A stretch of DNA of 64,000 nt, taken from positions 356,698-420,697 of the forward strand of contig BSBM01002122.1 of NCBI GenBank assembly GCA_027924585.1, written 5' to 3'. Position 1 is the first letter of the stretch. The number at the start of each line of letters is the position of its first letter. This document shows positions 1 to 11,680 of the stretch, piece after piece. This DNA is from Larix kaempferi (Eukaryota; Streptophyta; Pinopsida; Pinales; Pinaceae). Below the pieces are notes generated by a model that was not told where the DNA came from, searched no databases, and was given only the letters and a program-made list of their open reading frames with translations. Both the position numbers and the translations under genes were made by a program.

Positions 1-2
1 AT

Positions 3-150
3 GTCACGAAAGTTGGTGTGGACGCTTGTCTAGCAATGGGACATACAAATATATTCTCAAAATTAAATTTCGAGAAGTTGGTCAAAGATGAAACGCGACC
101 GTGCATTTTCTCTAGAGCTGGGCTTAAATGGGAAGAAAATAGCTCGGAAT
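3..150 (+). repeat. Exemplar full-length monomer (148 bp)
   Basis: This is the first complete monomer and serves as the coordinate reference: it starts at GTCACGAAAG and ends before the next one at 151. It belongs to a subtype with TTCTCTAGAGCTGGGC in place of the more usual TTCGCTAGACTTGGGC. Subtypes differ mainly at positions 14-24 (GGTGTGGACGC, GGCGTGCGCAT or TGTTGTGCGCGCA styles), 31-37 (CCAATGGG, CCAACGGG, CCAATGTG or CAAATGGG), 47-53 (AATCTATT, AAACTATT, AATCTATG) and 129-134. Most positions alternate between only two bases, as expected when a limited set of subtypes is shuffled. Confidence 0.9.
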
Positions 151-1999
151 GTCACGAAAGTTGGTGTGGACGCTTGTCTACCAATGGGACATCCAAATCT
201 ATTCTCAAAATTCAATTCGGAGAAGTTGGTCAAAGCCGAAACGCCACCATGCGTTTTCGCTAAACTTGAGCTTAAAGGGTGTAAAATTAGCTCGTAACGT
301 CACGAAAGTTGTTGTGCACGCATGTCTACAAATGGGACATTTAAATCTATTCTCAATTTTCAATTCCGAGAAGTAGCTCAAAGTCGAAACACGACCGTGC
401 GTTTTCTCTAGAGTTGGGCTTAAAGGAGAATAAAATAGCTCGAAACGTCACGAAAGTTGGCATGTGCACTTGTCTACCAATGGGACATCCAAATCTATTT
501 TCAAATTTAAACTCCCAAAAGTTGGTCAAAGTCAAAACGCCACCATGCGTTTTCGTTAGACTTGAGCTTAAAGGGTGTGCAATTAGCTCGTAACGTCACG
601 AAAGTTGTTGTGCGTGCATGTCTACAAATGGGACATCCAAATCTATTCTCAATTTTCATTTCTGAGAAGTAGGTCAAAGCCGAAACACGATCGTGCGTTT
701 TCTCTAGAGATGGGCTTAAAGGGGAAGAAAATAGCTCAGAACGTCACGAAAGTTGGTGTGTGCACTTGTCTACCAACGGGACATCCAAATCCATTGCCAA
801 ATTTAAATTCCGAGAAGTTGGTCAAAGTTGAAAATCGACCGTGCATTTTCGCTAGACCTAGGCTTAAACGGTGAGAAAATAGCTCGGAATGTCACGAAAG
901 TTGGCTGTGCGCATTTGTCTACCAACGGGACATCCAAATCTATGCTCAATTTTCAATTCCAAGAAGTTGGTCAAATTCGAAACTCGACCGTGCGTTTTCG
1001 CTAGACTTGGCTTAAAGGGGGAGAAAATAGCTCGGAACGTCACGAAAGTTGGCGTGCGCACTTGTCTACCAACGGGACATCCAAATCTATTCTCATATTT
1101 CAATTCCGAGAAGTTGGTCAAAGTCGAAATGCCACCATGCGTTTTCACTAGACTTGAGCTTAAAGGGTGTTAAATTAGCACGTAATGTCACGAAAGTTGT
1201 TGTGCGCCAATGACTACAAATTGGACATCCAAATCTATGCTCAATTTTCAATTCCAAGAAGTTGGTGAAATTCGTAACTCGACCGTACGTTTTCGCTATA
1301 GTTGGGTTTAAACGGGGAGAAAATATCTTAGAACGTAACGAATGTTGGTGTGGATGCTTGTCTACCAATGGGACATCCAAAACTATTCTCAAATTTCAAT
1401 TCCGAGAAGTTGGTCAAAGTTGAAACTCGATCGTGCGTTTTCGCTAGACTTGGGCTTAAAGCAAGTGAAAAGAGCTCGGAGCGTCACGAAAGTTGGCGTG
1501 GATGCTCGTCTACCAATGTGACATCCAAATCTATTCTCAAATTTAAATTCCGAGAAGTTGGTAAAAGTTGAAAATCGACCATGCATTTTCGCTAGACTTG
1601 GGCTTAAAGGGTGAGAAAATAGCTCGGAATGTCACGAAAGTTGGCGTGTGCTTTTGTCTACCAACAGGACATCCAAATCTATGCTTAATTTTTAATTCGG
1701 AGAAGTTGGTCAAATTTGAAACTCGACCGTTCGTTTTCGCTAGACTTAGGCTTAAAGGGTGAGAAAATAGCTCGGAACGTCACGAAAGTTGGCGTGCGCA
1801 TTTTTCTACCAACGGGAGATCCAAATCTATGCTCAATTTTCAATTCCGAGAAGTTGGTCAAATTCGAAACTCGACCGTGTGTTTTCGCTAGACTTGGGCT
1901 TAAAGGGGGACAAAATAGCTCGGAACGTCACAAAAGTTGGCGTGGACGCTCATCTACCAATGTGACATCCAAATCTATTCTCAAATTTAAATTCTGAGA

Positions 2000-2504
2000 A
2001 GTTGGTCAAAGTTGAAAATCGATTGTGCATTTTCGCTAGACTTAGGCTTAAAGGGTGAGAAAATAGATCGGAATGTCACGAAAGTTGGCGTGCACATTTG
2101 TCTACCAACGGGACATCCAAATCTATGCTCAATTTTCAATTCCGAGAAGTTGGTGAAATTGGAAACTCGACCGTGCGTTTTCGCTAGACTTGGGCTTAAA
2201 GGGGGAGAAAATAGCTCGGAACGTCACGAAAGTTGGTGTGGACGCTTGTCTACCAATGGGACATCCAAAACTATTCTCAAATTTCAATTCCGAGAAGTTG
2301 GTCAAAGTTTAAACTCAATCGTGCATTTTCGTTAGACTTGGGCTTAAATGGTGTGAAATTAGCTCGTAATGTCACGAAAGTTGTTGTGCGCAAATGTCTA
2401 AAAATGGGACATCCAAACCTATGCTCAATCTTCAATTACGAGAAGTTGGTGAAAGTTGAAACTCGACCGTACGTTTTTGCTAGAGGAGAAAATAGCTTGG
2501 AACG
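2000..2504 (+). repeat. Dispersed satellite block, paired with 26,000-26,500
   Basis: This run of about three and a half monomers matches the run at 26,000-26,500 in order and in rare variants: CTAAAAATGGGACATCC, then TCCAAACCTATGCTCAATC, then a 15-bp deletion that fuses GCTAGA to GGAGAAAATAGC (monomer length 133 between landmarks at 2,371 and 2,504). Sharing a deletion and several rare substitutions 24 kb apart means common descent by block duplication rather than chance. Confidence 0.8.
2371..2503 (+). repeat. Truncated monomer, 133 bp (15-bp deletion)
   Basis: The distance between successive GTCAC landmarks is 133 instead of 148. The missing part is the CTTGGGCTTAAAGGG segment (monomer positions about 115-129), so TAGA is joined directly to GGAGAAAATAG. 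The same deletion is present near 26,480. Confidence 0.85.
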
Positions 2505-3643
2505 TCACTAAAGTTGGTGTGGACGCTTTTCTACCAATGGGACATCCAAAACTATTCTCAAATTACAAATCCAAGAAATTGGTCAAAGTCGAAACGCCAC
2601 CATGCGTTTTCTCCAGACTTGGGATTAAAGTGTGTGAGATTAGCTCATAAAATCATGAAAGTTGTAGTGCGCACATGTGTACAAATGTGACATCCAAATC
2701 TATTCTCCAATTTAAATTGCGAGAAGTTGGTCAAAGTTGAAAATTGACTGTGCGTTTTTCCTAGACATGGGCTTAAAGGGGGAGAAAATAGCTCGGAACG
2801 TAACGAATGTTGGTATGGATGCTTTTCTACCAATGGGACATCCAAAACTATTCACAAATTTCAATTCCGAGAAGTTGGTCAAAGTTGAAACTCGATCGTG
2901 CGTTTTCGCTAGACTTGGCCTTAAAGGGTGTGAAAATAGCTCCGAACGTGACAAAAGTTGGCGTGGACGCTCGTCTACCAATGTTACATCCAAATCCATT
3001 CTCAAATTTAAATTTCGAGAAGTTGGTCAAAGTTGAAAATCGACGGTGCATTTTCGCTACACTTAGGCTTAAAGGGTGAGAAAATAGCTCCGAACGTGAC
3101 GAAAGTTGGCATGCGCATTTGTCTACCAACGGGACATCCAAATCTATGCTCAATTTTCAATTCCCAGAAGTTGGTCAAATTCGAAACTCGTCCGTGCCTT
3201 TTCGCTAGACTTGGGCATAAAGGGGGAGAAAATAGCTCGGAACGTCACGAAAGTTGGTGTGGACGCTTGTCTACCAATGGGACATCCAAAACTATTCTCA
3301 AATTTCAATTCCGTGAGGTTGGTCAAAGTTGAAACTCGTTCGTGCATTTTCGCTAGACTTGGGCTTAAAGGGTGTGAAATTAGCTCATAACGTCACGAAA
3401 GTTGCTGTGCGCGCATGTCTATAAATGGGACATCCAAATCTATTCTCAATTTTCAATTACGAGAAGTTGGTCAAAGATGAAACGCGACCGTGCGTTTTCT
3501 CCAGAGTTGGGCTTAAATGGGAAGAAAATAGCTCCGAATGTCACAAAAGTTGGTGTGGACGCTTGTCTACCAATGGGACATTCAAATCTATTCTCAAAAT
3601 TAAATTTCGATAAGTTGGTCAAAGTTTAAAATTGACAGTGTGT

Positions 3644-3660
3644 TTTCGCTAGACTTGGGC
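3644..3660 (+). other. CENP-B-box-like motif (one example of many)
   Basis: The stretch TTTCGCTAGACTTGGGC fits the mammalian CENP-B core nTTCGnnnnAnnCGGGn at eight of its nine fixed positions; the only mismatch is T for the first C of CGGG. The same 17-mer is present in many monomers (monomer positions 105-121), while others have TTCTCTAGAGTTGGGC or TTCGCTAGACTTGAGC and fit less well. I saw no exact nine-of-nine match. No evidence of binding; chance resemblance is possible. Confidence 0.35.
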
Positions 3661-5029
3661 TTGAAGGGTGAGAAAATAGCTTGGAATGTCACGAAAGTTG
3701 GCGTGCGCACTTGTCTACCAATGGGACATCCAAATCTATTCTCAAATTTCAATTCCAAGAAGTTGGTCAAAGTTGAAACTCGATCGTGCGTTTTCGGTAG
3801 ACTTGGGCTTAAAGTGTGTGAAATAGCTCGAAACATCACGAAAGTTGGCGTGGACACTCGTCTACCAACGGGACATCCAAATCTATTCTCATATTTCAAT
3901 TCCGATAAGTTGGTCAAAGTCGAAATGCCACCATGCGTTTTCGCTAGACTTGAGCTTAAAGGGTGTGAAATTAGCTCGAAACGTCACGAAAGTTGGCGTG
4001 GACGCCTGTCTACCAATGTGACATCCAAATCTATTCTCAAATTCAAATTCCGAGAATTTGGTCAAAGTTGAAAATCGACCGTGCATTTTCGCTAGACTTG
4101 GGCTTAAGGGGTGAGAAAATAGCTCAGAATGTCACGAAAGTTAGCGTGTGCATTTGTCTACCAACGGGACAGCCAAGTCTATGCTCAATTTTTAATTCCG
4201 AGAAGTCGGTCAAATTCGAAACTCGACCGTGCGTTTTCTCTAGACTTGGTTTTAAAGGGGGAGAAAATAGCTCGGAACGTCACGAAAGTTGGCATGTGCA
4301 CTTGTCTACAAATGGGACATCCAAATCTATACTCAATTTTCAATTCCGAGAAGTTGGTCAAAGTTGAAACTCGATCGTGCGTTTTCGCTAGACTTGGGCT
4401 TAAAGGGGGAGAAAATAGCTTGGAACGTCACGAAAGTTGTTGTGGACACTTGTCTACCAATGGGACATCCAAAACTATCTCAAATTTCAATTCCGAGAAG
4501 TTGGTCAAAGTTTAAAATCGACCGTGCATTTTCGCTACACTTAGGCTTAAAGGGTGAGAAAATAGCTCGGAACATCACGAAAGTTGGCGTGCGCATTTGT
4601 CTACCAACGGGACATCCAAATCTATGCTCAATTTTCAATTCTGAGAAGATGGTCAAATTCGAAACTCGACCGTGCGTTTTCGCTAGATTTGGGCTTAAAG
4701 GTGGAGAAAATAGCTCAGAACGTCACGAAAGTTGGTGTGGATGCTTGTCTACCAATGGGACATCCAAAACTATTCTCAAATTTCAATTTCGAAAAGTTTG
4801 TCAAAGTTGAAACTCGATCGTGCATTTTTGCTAGACTTGGGCTTAAAGGGCGTGAAATTAGCTCGTAATGTCACGAAAGTTGCTGTGCGCGCATGTCTAC
4901 AAATGGGACATCCAAATCTATTCTCAATTTTCAATTCCGAGAAGTTGGTCAAAGATGAAACGCGACCGTGCGTTTTCTCTAGAGTTGGGCTTAAATGGGA
5001 AGAAAATAGCTCGGAATGTCATGAAATTT

Positions 5030-5320
5030 GGTGTAGATGCTTGTCTACCAATGGTATATCCAAAACTATTCTCAAATTTTAATTCTGAAATGTTTGTCAA
5101 GGTTGAAACTCGACCGTGCGTTTTCATCTAGACTTGGGCTTAAAGGGGCAGAAAATAGCTCGGAACGTCACGAAAGTTGGCGTGCACGCTTGTCTACCAA
5201 TGGGACATCCAAATCTATTTTCAAATTTCAATTCCCAGAAGTTGGTCAAAGTCAAAATGCCACCATGGGTTTTAACTATACTTGGGAATAAAGGGCGTGA
5301 AATTAGCTCGTAACGTCATG
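5030..5320 (+). repeat. Marker monomer pair (TATATCC / GGGAATAAA subtype)
   Basis: Two adjacent monomers form a distinctive pair. The first has ACCAATGGTATATCC, CCGAAATGTTTGTCAAGG-like sequence in place of CCGAGAAGTTGGTCAAAG, and a 1-bp longer GTTTTCATCTAGAC. The second has CAATTCCCAGAAG and ACTATACTTGGGAATAAA. The pair recurs near 8,260, 15,860, 18,080, 20,135, 22,090, 24,160, 33,680, 37,610, 42,490, 46,415, 51,290, 57,060 and 60,990. It is a convenient phase marker: once per 14-mer HOR and twice per 8.8-kb HOR. Confidence 0.8.
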
Positions 5321-5769
5321 AAAGTTGCTATGCACGTATGTCTACAAATGGGACATCCAAATCTATTCTCAATTTTCAATTCTGAGAAGTTGGTCAAAGA
5401 TGAAATGCGACCGTGCGTTTTCTCTAGAGTTGGGCTTAAATGGGAAGAAAATAGATCGAAATGTCACGAAAGTTGGTGTGGACGCTAGTCTACCAACGGG
5501 ACATCCAAATCTATTCTCAAATTTAAATTCCGAGAAGTTGGTCAAAGTTTAAAATTGATGGTGCGTTTTCGCTAGACTTGGGCTTAAAGGGCGAGAAAAT
5601 AGCTTGGAACGTCACGAAAGTTGGCCTTCGCACTTGTCCACCAATGGGACATCCAAATCTATTCTCAAATATCAATTCCAAGAAGTTGGTCAAAGCCGAA
5701 AAACGACCATGCGTTTTCGCTAAACTTGAGCTTAAAGGGCGTAAAATTAGCTCGTAACGTCATGAAACT

Positions 5770-6340
5770 TGCTGTGCACGCATGTCTACAAATGGGACAT
5801 CCAAATCTATTATCAATTTTCAATTCCGAGAAGTATCTCAAAGCCGAAACACGACCGTGCGTTTTATCTAGAGTTGGGCTTAAAGGGGAAGAAAATAGCT
5901 CGGAACGTCACGAAAGTTGGCATGTGCACTTGTCTACCAACGGGACATCCAAATCTATTTTCAAATTTAAACTCCCAAAAGTTGGTCAAAGTTGAAACGC
6001 CACCATGCGTTTTCGTTAGACTTGAGCTTAAAGGGTGTGAAATTAGCTCGTAACGTCACGAAAGTTGTTGTGCGTGCATGTATACAAATGGGACATCCAA
6101 ATCTATTCTCAATTTTCATTTTCGAGAAGTAGGTCAAAGCCGAAACACGATCGTGCGTTTTGTCTAGAGTTGGGCTTAAAGGGGAAGAAAATAGCTCGGA
6201 ACGTCACGAAAGTTGGTGTGTGCACTTGTCTACCAACAGGACATCCAAATCCATTCTCAAATTTAAATTCCGAGAATTTGGTCCAAGTTGAAAATCGACC
6301 GTGCATTTTCGCTAGACCTAGGCTTAAAGGATGAGAAAAT
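5770..6340 (+). repeat. Dispersed block, also near 12.2-12.8 kb and 34.4-35.0 kb
   Basis: Four monomers recur in the same order at about 12,210-12,790 and in the 8.8-kb HOR (34,420-34,990 in copy A). Shared marks are GAGAAGTAGCTCAAAGC in one monomer, AAACTCCCAAAAGTTGG or its close variant in the next, and TTTTCATTT with GAGAAGTAGGTCAAAGCC in the third. This links the left, diverged domain to the unit that was later amplified on the right. Confidence 0.7.
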
Positions 6341-6376
6341 AGCTCGGAATGTCACGAAAGTTGGCGTGCGCATTTT

Positions 6377-6498
6377 TCTACCAACGGGACATCCAAATCT
6401 ATCCTGAATTTTCAATTCCGAGAAGTTGGTCAAATTCGAAACTCGACCGTGCGTTTTCACTAGACTTGGGCTTAAAGGGTGTTAAATTAGCTCATCTA
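6377..6498 (+). repeat. Truncated monomer (about 30 bp missing)
   Basis: The TCTA landmark spacing is 118 instead of 148 (6,377 to 6,495). AAATTAGCTC is joined directly to ATCTACCAATGTGAC, removing the end of one monomer and the conserved GTCACGAAAG start of the next. Confidence 0.8.
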
Positions 6499-6699
6499 CC
6501 AATGTGACATCCAAAACTATTCTCAAATTTCAATTCCGAGAAGTTGGTCAAAGTTGAAACTCGATCGTGCGTTTTCGCTAGACTTGGGCTTAAAGGGTGT
6601 GAAAATAGCTAGGAACGTCACGAAAGTTGGTGTGGACGCTCGTCTACCAATGCGACATCCAAATCGATTCTCAAATTTAAATCCTGAGAAGTTGGTCAA

Positions 6700-7210
6700 A
6701 GTTGAAAATCGACAGTGCATTTTCGCTAGACTTGGGCTTAAATGGTGAGACAATTGCTCGGAATGTCACGAAAGTTGGTGTGCACATTTGTCTACAAACG
6801 GGAAATCCAAATCTATGCTCAATTTTTAATTCCGAGAAATTGGTCAAATTCGGAACTCGACCGTGCGTTTTCGCTAGACTTGGGCTTAAAGGGGGAGAAA
6901 ATAGCTCGGAACGTCACGAAAGTTGGTGTGGGCGCTTGTCTACCAATGGGACATCCAAAACTATTCTCAAATTTCAATTCCGAGAAGTTGGTCAAACTTG
7001 AAATTCGATCGTGCGTTTTCGCTAGACTTGGGCTTAAAGGGAGGGAAAATAGCTCGAAACGTCACAAAAGTTGGTGTGTGCACTTGTCTACCAACGGGAC
7101 ATCCAAATCTATTCTCATATTTCAATTCTGAGAAGTTGGTCAAAGTCGAAATGCCACCATGCGTGTTTGCTAGACTTGAGCTTAAAGGGTGTTAAATTAG
7201 CTCGTAATGT
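6700..7210 (+). repeat. Dispersed block, paired with 26,590-27,210
   Basis: Both places have AAATTGCTCGG or its close variant, then a monomer with AAACGGGAAATCCAAATC and ATTTTTAATTCCGAG, then a TGGACGCTTGTCTACCAA monomer. The order and the rare AAACGGGAAATCC variant are shared. The partner copy carries an additional monomer before the AAAGGGAGGGAAAA type. Confidence 0.7.
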
Positions 7211-9479
7211 GACGAAAATTGTTGTGCACGAATGTCTACAAATGGGACATCCAAATCTATGCTCAATTTTCAATTCCGAGAAGTTGGTGAAAGTCGTAAC
7301 TCGACCTTACATTTTCGATACAGTTGGGCTTAAAGGGGGAGAAAATAGCTCGAAACGTCAAGAAAGTTGGTGTGAACGCTTTTCTACCAATGGGACATCC
7401 AAAACTATTCCCATATTTCAATTCCGAGAAGTTGGTCAAAGTCGAAACGCCACCATGCGTTTTCGCTAGACTTGAGCTTAAAAAGTGTGAAATTAGCTCG
7501 TAATGTGACGAAAGATGTCGTGCGCGAATGTCTGCAAATGGGACATCCAAATCTATGCTCAATTTTCAATTTCGATAAGTTGGTGAAAGTCGTAACTCGA
7601 CCTTACATTTTCGATACAGTTGGGCTTAAAGGGGGAGAAAATAGCTCGGAACGTAAGGAATGTTGGTGTGGATGCTTCTCTACCAATGGGACATCCAAAA
7701 CTATTCTCAAATTTGAATTCCGAGAAGTTGGTCAAAGTTGAAACTCGATCGTGCGTTTTTGCTAGACTTGGGCTTAAAGGGTTTGAAAATAGCTCGGAAC
7801 GTCACGAAAGTTGGTGTGGACGCTTGTCTACCTATGCGAAATCCAAATCCATTCTCAAATTTAAATTTCGAGAAGTTGGTCAAAGTTGAAAATTGACCGT
7901 GCATTTTCGCTACACTTAAGCTGAAAGGGTCAGAAAATAGCTCCGAACGTGATGAAAGTTGGCGTGCGCATTTGTCTACCAACGGGACATCCAAATCTAT
8001 GCTCAATTTTCAATTCCGAGAAGTTGGTCAAATTCGAAACTCGACCGTGCGTTTTCGCTAGACATGGGCTTAAAGGGGGAGAAAATAGCTCAGAACGTCA
8101 CGAAAGTTGGTGTGGACGCTTGTCTAGCAATGGGACATCCAAAACTATTCTCAAATTTAGATTTCGAGAAGTTGGTCAAAGTTGAAACTCGATCGTGCTT
8201 TTTCGCTAGAGTTGGGCTAGAAGGAGGAGAAAATATCTCGTAATGTCACGAAAGTTGGTGTGGACACTTGCCTACCAATGGTATATCCAAAACTATTCTC
8301 AAATTTTAATTCCGAAATGTTTGTCAAGGTTGAAACTTGACCATGCGTTTTCATCTAGACTTGGGCTTAAAGGGGCAGAAAATAGCTCGGAACGTCACGA
8401 AAGTTCACGTGCACGCTTGTCTATCAATGGGACATCCAAATCTATTTTCAAATTTCAATTCCCAGAAGTTGGTCAAAGTCGAAATGCCACCATGGGTTTT
8501 CACTATACTTGGGAATAAATGGCATGAAATTAGATCGTAACGTCATGGAAGTTGTTGTGCGCGCATGTATACAAATGGGACATCCAAATCTATTCTCAAT
8601 TTTCAATTCCGAGAAGTTGGTCAAGGATGAAATGCGACCGTGCGTTTTCTCTAGAGTTGGGCTTAAATGGGATGAAAATAGCTCGGAATGTCACGAAAGT
8701 TGGTGTGGGTGCTTGTCTACCAATGGGACATCCAAAACTATTCTCAAATTTCAATTCCGAGAAGTTGGTCAAACTTGAAACTCGATCGTGCGTTTTCGCT
8801 AGACTTGGGCTTAAAGGGAGGGAAAATAGCTCGGAACGTCATGAAAGTTGGCGTGCACACTTGTCTACCAACGGGACATCCAAATCTATTCTCATATTTA
8901 AATTCCGAGAAGTTGGTCAAATTCGAAACGCCACCATGCGTGTTCGCTAGAATTGAGCTTAAAGGGTGTGAAATTAGCTCGTAATGTGACGAAAGTTGTT
9001 GTGCGCGAATGTCTACAAATCGGAAATCCAAATCTATGCTCAATTTTCAATTCCAAGAAGTTGGTGAAATTCATAACTCGACCATACGTTTTCGCTATAG
9101 TTGGGATTAAAGGGGGAGAAAATAGCTCGAAACGTCGAATGTTGGTGTGGATGCTTGTCTACCAAAGGGACATCCAAAACTATTTTCAAATTTCAATTCC
9201 GAGAAGCTGGTCAAAGTGGAAACTCGATCGTGCGTTTTCGCTAGACTTGGGCTTAAAGGGTGTGAAATAGCTCGGAACGTCACTAAAGTTGACGTGGACG
9301 CTCGTCTACCAACAGGACATCCAAATCTATTCTCATATTTCAATTCCGAGAAGTTGGTCAAAGTCGAAATGCCACCATGCATTTTCGCTAGGCTTGAGCT
9401 TAAAGGGTGTGAAATTAGCTCGAAACGTCACGAAAGTTGGCGTGGACGCTTGTCTACCAATGCGACATCCAAATCTATT

Positions 9480-10020
9480 CTCAAATTTAAATTCTGAGAA
9501 GTTGGTCAAAGTTGAAAATTGACCGTGCATTTTCGCTAGACTTAAGCTTGAAGGGTGAGAAAATAGCTCGGGACGTCAATTCAAATCTACAAATGGGACA
9601 TCCAAATCTATGCTCAATTTTCAATTCCAAGAAGTTGGTGAAATTCGTAACTCGACCGTACGTTTTCGCTGTAGTTGGGATTAAAGGGGGAGAAAATAGC
9701 TCGGAACGTAACGAATGTTGGTGTGGATGCTTGTCTACTAAAGGGACATCCAAAACTATTCTCAAATTTCAATTCCAAGAAGTTGGTCAAAGTTGAAACT
9801 TGATCGTGCGTTTTCGCTAGACTTGGGCTAAAAGGATGTGAAATAGCTCGGAACGTCACGAAATTTGGTGTGGACGCTCGTCTACCAACGGGACATCCAA
9901 ATCTATTCTCATATTTCAATTCCAAGAAGTTGGTCAAAGTCGAAATGCCACCATGCGTTTTCGCTAGACTTGAGCTTAAAGGGAGTTAAATTAGCTCGTA
10001 ATGTGACGAAAGTTGTTGTG
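9480..10020 (+). repeat. Dispersed block, paired with 13,150-13,690
   Basis: This block contains a 133-bp monomer in which GGGACGTCA is joined to ATTCAAATCTACAAATGGG. The same 15-bp-short junction is at 13,246, 3,671 bp downstream, and the monomers after it match in order: GAAATTCGTAACTCGACC, then the CGTAACGAATGTTGGTGTGG monomer, then one with GTGTGAAATAGCTCGG. The shared junction shows a duplication of several monomers. Confidence 0.8.
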
Positions 10021-10891
10021 CGTGAATGTCTACAAATGGAACATTGAAATCTATTCTCATATTTCAATTCCGAGAAGTTGGTAAAAGTCAAAACGCCACC
10101 ATGCGTTTTCGCTAGACTTGAGTTTAAAGGGTGTGAAATTAGCTCGTAATGTGACGAAAGATGTTGTGCGCGAATGTCTGCAAATGGGACATCCAAATCT
10201 ATACTCAATTTTCAATTCCAAGAAGTTGGTGAAAGTCGTAACTCGACCTTACATTTTCGATACAGTTGGGCTTAAAGCGGGAGAAAATAGCTCGGAACGT
10301 AACGAATGTTGGTGTGGATGCTTGTCTACCAATGGGACATCCAAAACTATTCTCAAATTTCAATTCCGAGAAGTTGGTCAAAGTTGAAACTCGATCGTGC
10401 GTTTTTTGCTAGACTTGGGCTTAAAGGGTGTGAAATTAGCTCGTAATGTCACGAAAGTTGGCGTGCACATTTATCTACCAATGGGACATCCAAATCGATG
10501 CTCAATTTTTAATTCCAAGAAGTTGGTCAAATTTGAAAATCGACCTTGCATTTTCGCTAGACTTGGGCTTAAAGGGAGAGAAAATAGCTCGGAATGTCAC
10601 GAAAGTTGGCGTGCCAATTTTTCTACCAATGGGACAACCAAGTCTATGCTCAATTTTTAATTCCGAGAAGTCGGTCAAAGTCGAAATGCCATCATGAGTT
10701 TTCACTATACTTGGGAATAAAGGGCATGAAATTAGCTCGTAACGTCATGAAAGTTGTTGTGCACGCATGTCTACAAATGGGACATCCAAATCTATTCTGA
10801 ATTTTCAATTCCGAGAAGTTGGTGAAAGATGAAATGCAACCGTGCGTTTTCTCTAGAGTTGGGCTTAAATGGGATGAAAATAGCTCGGAAT

Positions 10892-11024
10892 GTCACGAAA
10901 GTTGGTGTGGACGCTTGTCTACCAATGGGACATCCAAAACTATTCTCAAATTTCAATTCCGAGAAGTTGGTCAAACTTGAAGCTCGATCCCTTGGGCTTA
11001 AAGGGAGGGAAAATAGCTCGGAAC
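10892..11024 (+). repeat. Truncated monomer, 133 bp
   Basis: GTCACG landmarks lie at 10,892 and 11,025, so 15 bp are missing. The GTGCGTTTTCGCTAGA region is lost: GCTCGATCC runs straight into CTTGGGCTTAAAGGG. The missing part differs from that of the 133-bp monomers at 2,371 and 9,575, so it is an independent event. Confidence 0.8.
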
Positions 11025-11319
11025 GTCACGAAAGTTGGTGTGGATGCTTGTCTACCAACGGGACATCCAAATCTATTCTCATATTTCAATTCCGAGAAGT
11101 TGGTCAAATTCGAAACGCCACCACGCGTGTTCGCTAGACTTGAGCTTAAAGGATGTGAAATTAGCTCCTAATGTGACGAAAGTTGTTGTGCGCGAATGTC
11201 TACAAATTGGACATCCAAATCTATGCTCAATTTTCAATTCCGAGAAGTCGGTGAAAGTCGTAACTCGACTATACGTTTTTCGCTACAGTTGGGCTTAAAG
11301 GGGCAGAAAATAGCTCGGA

Positions 11320-11680
11320 ACGTAACGAAAGTTAGCGTGGACGCTCGTCTACCAATGTGACATCCAAATCCATTCTGAAATTTAAATTCAGAGAAGTTGG
11401 TCAAAGTTGAAAATCGACCGTGCATTTTCGCTACACTTAGGCTTAAAGGGTGAGAAAATAGCTCTGAACGTGACGAAAGTTGGCGTGCGCATTTGTCTAC
11501 CAACGAGACATCCAAATCTATGCTCAATTTTCAATTCCCAGAAGTTGGTCAAATTCGAAACTCGACCGTGTGTTTTCGTTAGACTTGGGCTTAAAGGGGG
11601 AGAAAATAGCTTAGAGCGTCACGAAAGTTGTTGTGGCCAATTGTCTACCAATGGGACATCCAAATCTATTCTCATACTTC
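11320..11680 (+). repeat. Dispersed block, paired with 13,980-14,330
   Basis: Shared rare features in the same order are AGCTCTGAACGTGACG, ACCAACGAGACATCC, and GTTGTTGTGGCCAATTGTC. The following monomers differ (GGGAATAAA type here, GAGCTTAAAGGGTGTTAAA type in the partner), so the block ends near 11,680 and 14,330. Confidence 0.75.

Noticed and set aside
5116-5313. Promoter or polyadenylation signals (AATAAA in GGGAATAAAGG monomers)
   Set aside because: AATAAA here is a subtype variant of the CTTAAAG segment, repeated with the monomer and without any adjacent gene.
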